7,433 nucleotides of DNA from Phycisphaeraceae bacterium. Lineage in GTDB: Bacteria; Planctomycetota; Phycisphaerae; Phycisphaerales; Phycisphaeraceae. Under the pieces are notes generated by a model, which did no database searches, had not been told where the DNA came from, and was given only the letters and a program-made list of their open reading frames with translations. The position numbers and the translations under genes are program-made. Positions 5,090 through 7,433 of the stretch are shown here, piece by piece. The stretch's first letter is position 1; each line of letters begins with the position of its first letter. The stretch is taken from assembly GCA_020851395.1 (NCBI GenBank), contig JADZCW010000030.1, forward strand, positions 1 to 7,433, read 5' to 3'.

Positions 5090-5566
5090 TCAGTCGCCCG
5101 GGCGAGCGGGCTGGGCTTCCTGGCGGGTGATCGCGTCGTAGAGGGCCTCGGCGCTGGCGGCGTTGCGGATGCTCAGACGGAAGGCGGGGTCCGTCAAGAG
5201 CCGGCTGATGGCGGCGAGGGCCTGGATATGCGGGCCGGTCTGGTCCATCGGGCTGGCGAGCAGGAAGATCAGCTCGACGGGGCGTTTGTCGATGGCGTCG
5301 AACTCGATGGGGGTGGCGGCCTTGCCGACGGTCATGATCAGTCGTTTGCAGCCGGCGGCCTTGCCGTGGGGGATGGCCACGCCGTTGCCGATGCCGGTGG
5401 TGCGCGTCTGCTCGCGCTGCCAGATGGCGGCCTTGAGCGGGGCTGCGTCCTCGATGCCGTTCTGCTGACAGAGCAGGTCGGCCAGTTCGAAGATGGCGGC
5501 CTGCTTCTGCGTCGCGGCCAGCGGCACCTTGACGCAACCGGGTTGGAGAATGTCTTTCAGACGCAT
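5090..5566 (-). CDS. ptsN: PTS EIIA-type protein, PtsN/fructose family
   Basis: The 158-residue product is a stand-alone EIIA domain of the mannitol/fructose/Ntr class, which accepts a phosphoryl group from HPr or NPr on a histidine. In PtsN-type systems it works in regulation, such as nitrogen, potassium or stress responses, rather than sugar uptake. The active-site block GIGNGVAIPHGKA (58-70) contains His67. VELIFLLASP (97-106) followed by HIQALAAISRLL (113-124) is also typical of the family. The start MRLKDIL at 5566 matches the usual N-terminus; the frame stays open to 5686 but the extra residues look unrelated. No EIIB, EIIC or HPr gene is in the window, so a regulatory role is inferred. 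The symbol is tentative because fructose EIIA is closely related. Confidence 0.85.
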   Translation of the reverse strand: MRLKDILQPGCVKVPLAATQKQAAIFELADLLCQQNGIEDAAPLKAAIWQREQTRTTGIGNGVAIPHGKAAGCKRLIMTVGKAATPIEFDAIDKRPVELIFLLASPMDQTGPHIQALAAISRLLTDPAFRLSIRNAASAEALYDAITRQEAQPARPGD

Positions 5567-5591
5567 CGGATCGTCTCGTGGTAAACAACCT

Positions 5592-5621
5592 GCCTGGGCT
5601 AGTTCGGTTCGCACCCCAGGC
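5592..5621 (-). promoter_or_regulatory. Hairpin in the probable leader of the EIIA gene
   Basis: A perfect 7-bp stem, GCCTGGG/CCCAGGC (5592-5598/5615-5621), with a 16-nt loop ends 25 nt upstream of the EIIA start codon. It has no T run in either direction, so it is not a terminator. It could affect leader stability or translation, but no mechanism is visible. Confidence 0.3.
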
Positions 5622-5677
5622 TGCCCGGCCATGCGGTCCATCGCGCGGCCGTCCTCCCGGACAAGGGCAGAAGGCGA

Positions 5678-5706
5678 AGCATACATCCTGGGCCAACGTG
5701 GGGCAA
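5678..5706 (-). promoter_or_regulatory. Candidate promoter of the EIIA gene
   Basis: On the minus strand TTGCCC (5706-5701) and TATGCT (5683-5678) are separated by 17 bp, each matching four of six consensus bases. The resulting leader would be about 105 nt and would contain the hairpin at 5592-5621. Confidence 0.35.
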
Positions 5707-5846
5707 ACGCTGGAGAAAACGGTGGATACCTACGAACGCCGCAACTCGGTACCCTGACGGCAGGTTAGAACTTCCGACCCTGTTGAACCGTAGGCTAGGG
5801 AAACACCCGGCCGGCAAGGACCGGGCAGCAAGAGGACCCATCGCTC

Positions 5847-6812
5847 ATGATTCATGTCCAGGACCTGGTCAAACGCTATGGGCCGAACCTCGCCGTCGAT
5901 CGCGTGAGTTTCGAGGTGCCGCAGGGGCAGATTGTCGGCTTCCTCGGGCCCAACGGGGCGGGCAAGACCACGACGATGCGCATCCTCACGGGGTACCTGC
6001 CGCCGACGTCCGGGGGGATTCAGATCGCCGGGTTCGACGTGCTGAGGCAGTCGCTGCTGGCCCGGCAGAAGATCGGCTACCTGCCCGAGCACACGCCGCT
6101 CTACCCGGAGATGCGCGTGGACGAGTACCTGGACTTCCGGGGTCGGCTGCACGGGATGGGCCGCAGGCATCGGCGGGGGCGGATCAATGTCGTGGTCGAC
6201 CGCTGCGGGTTGATGCCGGTGCGGCGGAGGCAGATCGGGCGGCTGTCGCGCGGGAACCGGCAGCGCGTGGGCATCGCGCAGGCGCTGCTGCATGAGCCGC
6301 CGGTCCTGATTCTCGATGAGCCGACGGCGGGGCTGGACCCGCATCAGGTGACGGCCATCCGGCAGCTCTTTTCCGAGCTGCGCGGCGAGCACACGATTCT
6401 GCTCTCGACGCACATCCTGCCCGAGGTCGAGAAGAACGCGGACCGGGTGATCATCCTGGCCGGGGGGCGGATCGTGGCAGACGGCACCCCCGGAAAATTG
6501 CGGGAACAGGTGGGCAAGGGGGCGAAGGTGCGGATCGAGGCCCGGGCGCCGCTCGCTCAGGTCCGCCGGGCGCTGGAGGACCTGCCGCAAGCCGAGTCGG
6601 TGGCGGCGGGGGAGAACGACGGCTGGTGCGAGGCGATCGTGACGCCCAAGCCGGGGGCGGATGGGCTGCGCGAGGCGGTGGGTCGCGCGGCGGCGACGAA
6701 CAGTTGGACGATCCGGCAGCTGAGCCTTGAACAGGCCAGCCTCGAGGCGTTCTTCATTCAGATCACCGCCGCCCAGCACCAGGCGCCCGCGGGTGTCGAG
6801 TCTGCTGCGTAA
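5847..6812 (+). CDS. ABC transporter ATP-binding protein, GldA-like
   Basis: This is the cytosolic ATPase of an ABC-2-type export system, 321 residues long. Walker A is GPNGAGKT (34-41), the Q-loop region reads IGYLPE (76-81) with Glu in place of Gln as is common in this subfamily, the signature is LSRGNRQRV (133-141), Walker B is VLILDEPTAGLDP (153-165), and the H-loop histidine is His189 in LLSTHIL. The C-terminal extension of about 100 residues (221-321) is the accessory region common in GldA/NatA-type proteins. AAGAGGA (5830-5836) lies 10 nt before the ATG. The next gene encodes a GldF-like permease 31 nt downstream. In Bacteroidetes GldA/F/G act in gliding, but homologues occur in non-gliding bacteria, so the cargo here is unknown. 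Confidence 0.92.
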   Translation: MIHVQDLVKRYGPNLAVDRVSFEVPQGQIVGFLGPNGAGKTTTMRILTGYLPPTSGGIQIAGFDVLRQSLLARQKIGYLPEHTPLYPEMRVDEYLDFRGRLHGMGRRHRRGRINVVVDRCGLMPVRRRQIGRLSRGNRQRVGIAQALLHEPPVLILDEPTAGLDPHQVTAIRQLFSELRGEHTILLSTHILPEVEKNADRVIILAGGRIVADGTPGKLREQVGKGAKVRIEARAPLAQVRRALEDLPQAESVAAGENDGWCEAIVTPKPGADGLREAVGRAAATNSWTIRQLSLEQASLEAFFIQITAAQHQAPAGVESAA

Positions 6813-6843
6813 TGGCATCCAAATATCCAACGGAATCCTCTGC

Positions 6844-7433
6844 ATGGACCGCACACTGACGATCGCCAAACGTGAACTGACGAGTCTGTTCTACTCACCG
6901 GTGGCCTATGTCGTGCTGGCGCTGTTCGCGCTGGGGACGGGGCTGATCTTCCTGGGCTTGGAGTTCGCCCCGGGCGAGGAGGCGACGCTCCGCACCACGT
7001 TCAACTACGTGGTGGGCTTCCTGGTCTTCCTCGTGCCGGCGATCTCGATGCGGCTGCTCAGCGAGGAGTACCGGGCGGGGTCGATCGAGACCTTGATGAC
7101 CTCGCCGGTGAGCGACGGGCAGGTGGTGGTGGGCAAGTGGCTTGGCGCGATGGGGTTCTACCTGGCCCTGCTCTGCCCGATGCTGGTGTTCACGGGGCTG
7201 CTCGAGGTCTTCGGGCGGCCGGACTATGGGCCGATCGCGGCGGGGTTCCTGGGGCTACTGCTCGTCGGGGGGCTGTACCTGGCCATCGGGGCCTTCGCGT
7301 CATCGGTGACGGAGAGTCAGATCATCGCCTTCCTGCTGACGGTGTTCATCATCGCGGTGTTCACGTTTCTGCTGAGCAGCCTGCCCTACGCCCAGTTCGT
7401 CAGTCCGGCGTGGCGGAGCGGGCTGTTCTACGC
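6844..7433 (+). CDS. ABC-2 permease, GldF-like (partial, cut by window end)
   Basis: The frame is open from the ATG at 6844 through the last base, giving at least 196 residues of an integral membrane protein. The N-terminus (RELTSLFYSPVAYVVLALF, 10-28) and the cytosolic block SMRLLSEEYRAGSIETLMTS (68-87), followed by VVVGKWLGA (94-102), are hallmarks of GldF/ABC-2 permeases. Predicted membrane segments lie at about 18-40, 55-71, 104-123, 130-152 and 157-180, with the PAW residues (188-190) near the cut. GGAA (6832-6835) stands 8 nt before the ATG. It pairs with the ATPase encoded just upstream. From the usual order of this system I expect a GldG-like auxiliary protein downstream, outside the window. 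Confidence 0.9.
   Translation, partial: MDRTLTIAKRELTSLFYSPVAYVVLALFALGTGLIFLGLEFAPGEEATLRTTFNYVVGFLVFLVPAISMRLLSEEYRAGSIETLMTSPVSDGQVVVGKWLGAMGFYLALLCPMLVFTGLLEVFGRPDYGPIAAGFLGLLLVGGLYLAIGAFASSVTESQIIAFLLTVFIIAVFTFLLSSLPYAQFVSPAWRSGLFY

Larger units (their letters stand above)
5567..5846. other. Divergent spacer between the EIIA and ABC transporter genes
   Basis: This 280-bp spacer carries the upstream control regions of two divergent units. The minus-strand side has the leader hairpin and a candidate promoter. I could not identify a credible plus-strand promoter for the ABC genes. No small gene or complete RNA gene is supported. Confidence 0.5.

Noticed and set aside
5750..5800. tRNA-like T arm on the minus strand with partly complementary ends (CCCTAGC and GTCAGGG).
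   Set aside because: The T stem has a mismatch, the loop lacks the usual purine, and only about 18 nt are available where the D and anticodon arms should be. At best it is a degenerate remnant.
5730..6869. 379-codon minus-strand frame opposite the ABC ATPase.
   Set aside because: The plus strand has every ABC motif in order; the minus frame is low-complexity antisense.
1..7433. A novel defence, biosynthetic or mobile system as a whole.
   Set aside because: The recognised genes are core metabolism, translation, PTS regulation and a known ABC export type. No cluster of unknown genes is present.

Overview
The window is a GC-rich bacterial chromosome segment of housekeeping genes. The best guess for the source is the phylum Planctomycetota, possibly class Phycisphaerae. 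This rests on three points: high GC at third codon positions, a divergent Gfo/Idh/MocA-like protein whose C-terminal half looks like planctomycete members of that family, and the protein sequence style. It is a judgement from sequence recall, not a database result.

Layout. Positions 1-381 hold no convincing gene. They contain three copies of a 15-bp motif in both orientations, two adjacent GC-rich hairpins and a G-quadruplex-prone tract. A gene for a Gfo/Idh/MocA-like protein follows (382-1410), apparently without the usual dinucleotide-binding glycine motif. A clear sigma70-type promoter (1522-1549) precedes tRNA-Gln(TTG) (1593-1663). Directly after the tRNA, with no visible terminator, come a GlmU-like nucleotidyltransferase lacking the acetyltransferase half and prs (PRPP synthetase), which overlap by ATGA. 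Then come rplY/ctc (ribosomal protein L25) with its own extended -10 promoter, a strong intrinsic terminator (4409-4440), and pth (peptidyl-tRNA hydrolase). A PtsN/fructose-type PTS EIIA gene lies on the minus strand, convergent with pth across 7 bp. After a 280-bp divergent spacer, an ABC-2 export system starts: a GldA-like ATPase (5847-6812) and a GldF-like permease (6844 onward) cut by the window edge.

How the genes fit together. The order glmU-prs-ctc-pth is the conserved block known from Bacillus subtilis (gcaD-prs-ctc-spoVC). It links cell-wall sugar-nucleotide supply, PRPP supply and translation. Here a tRNA-Gln sits at its 5' end. The EIIA and ABC genes are separate transcription units.

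I did not find an undescribed defence, mobile or biosynthetic system. The points most worth a second look are the structured repeats at the left edge (with a related copy at the end of the GlmU-like gene), the tRNA as mRNA leader, the single-domain GlmU with an altered sugar-binding motif, and the probably non-catalytic oxidoreductase-like protein.
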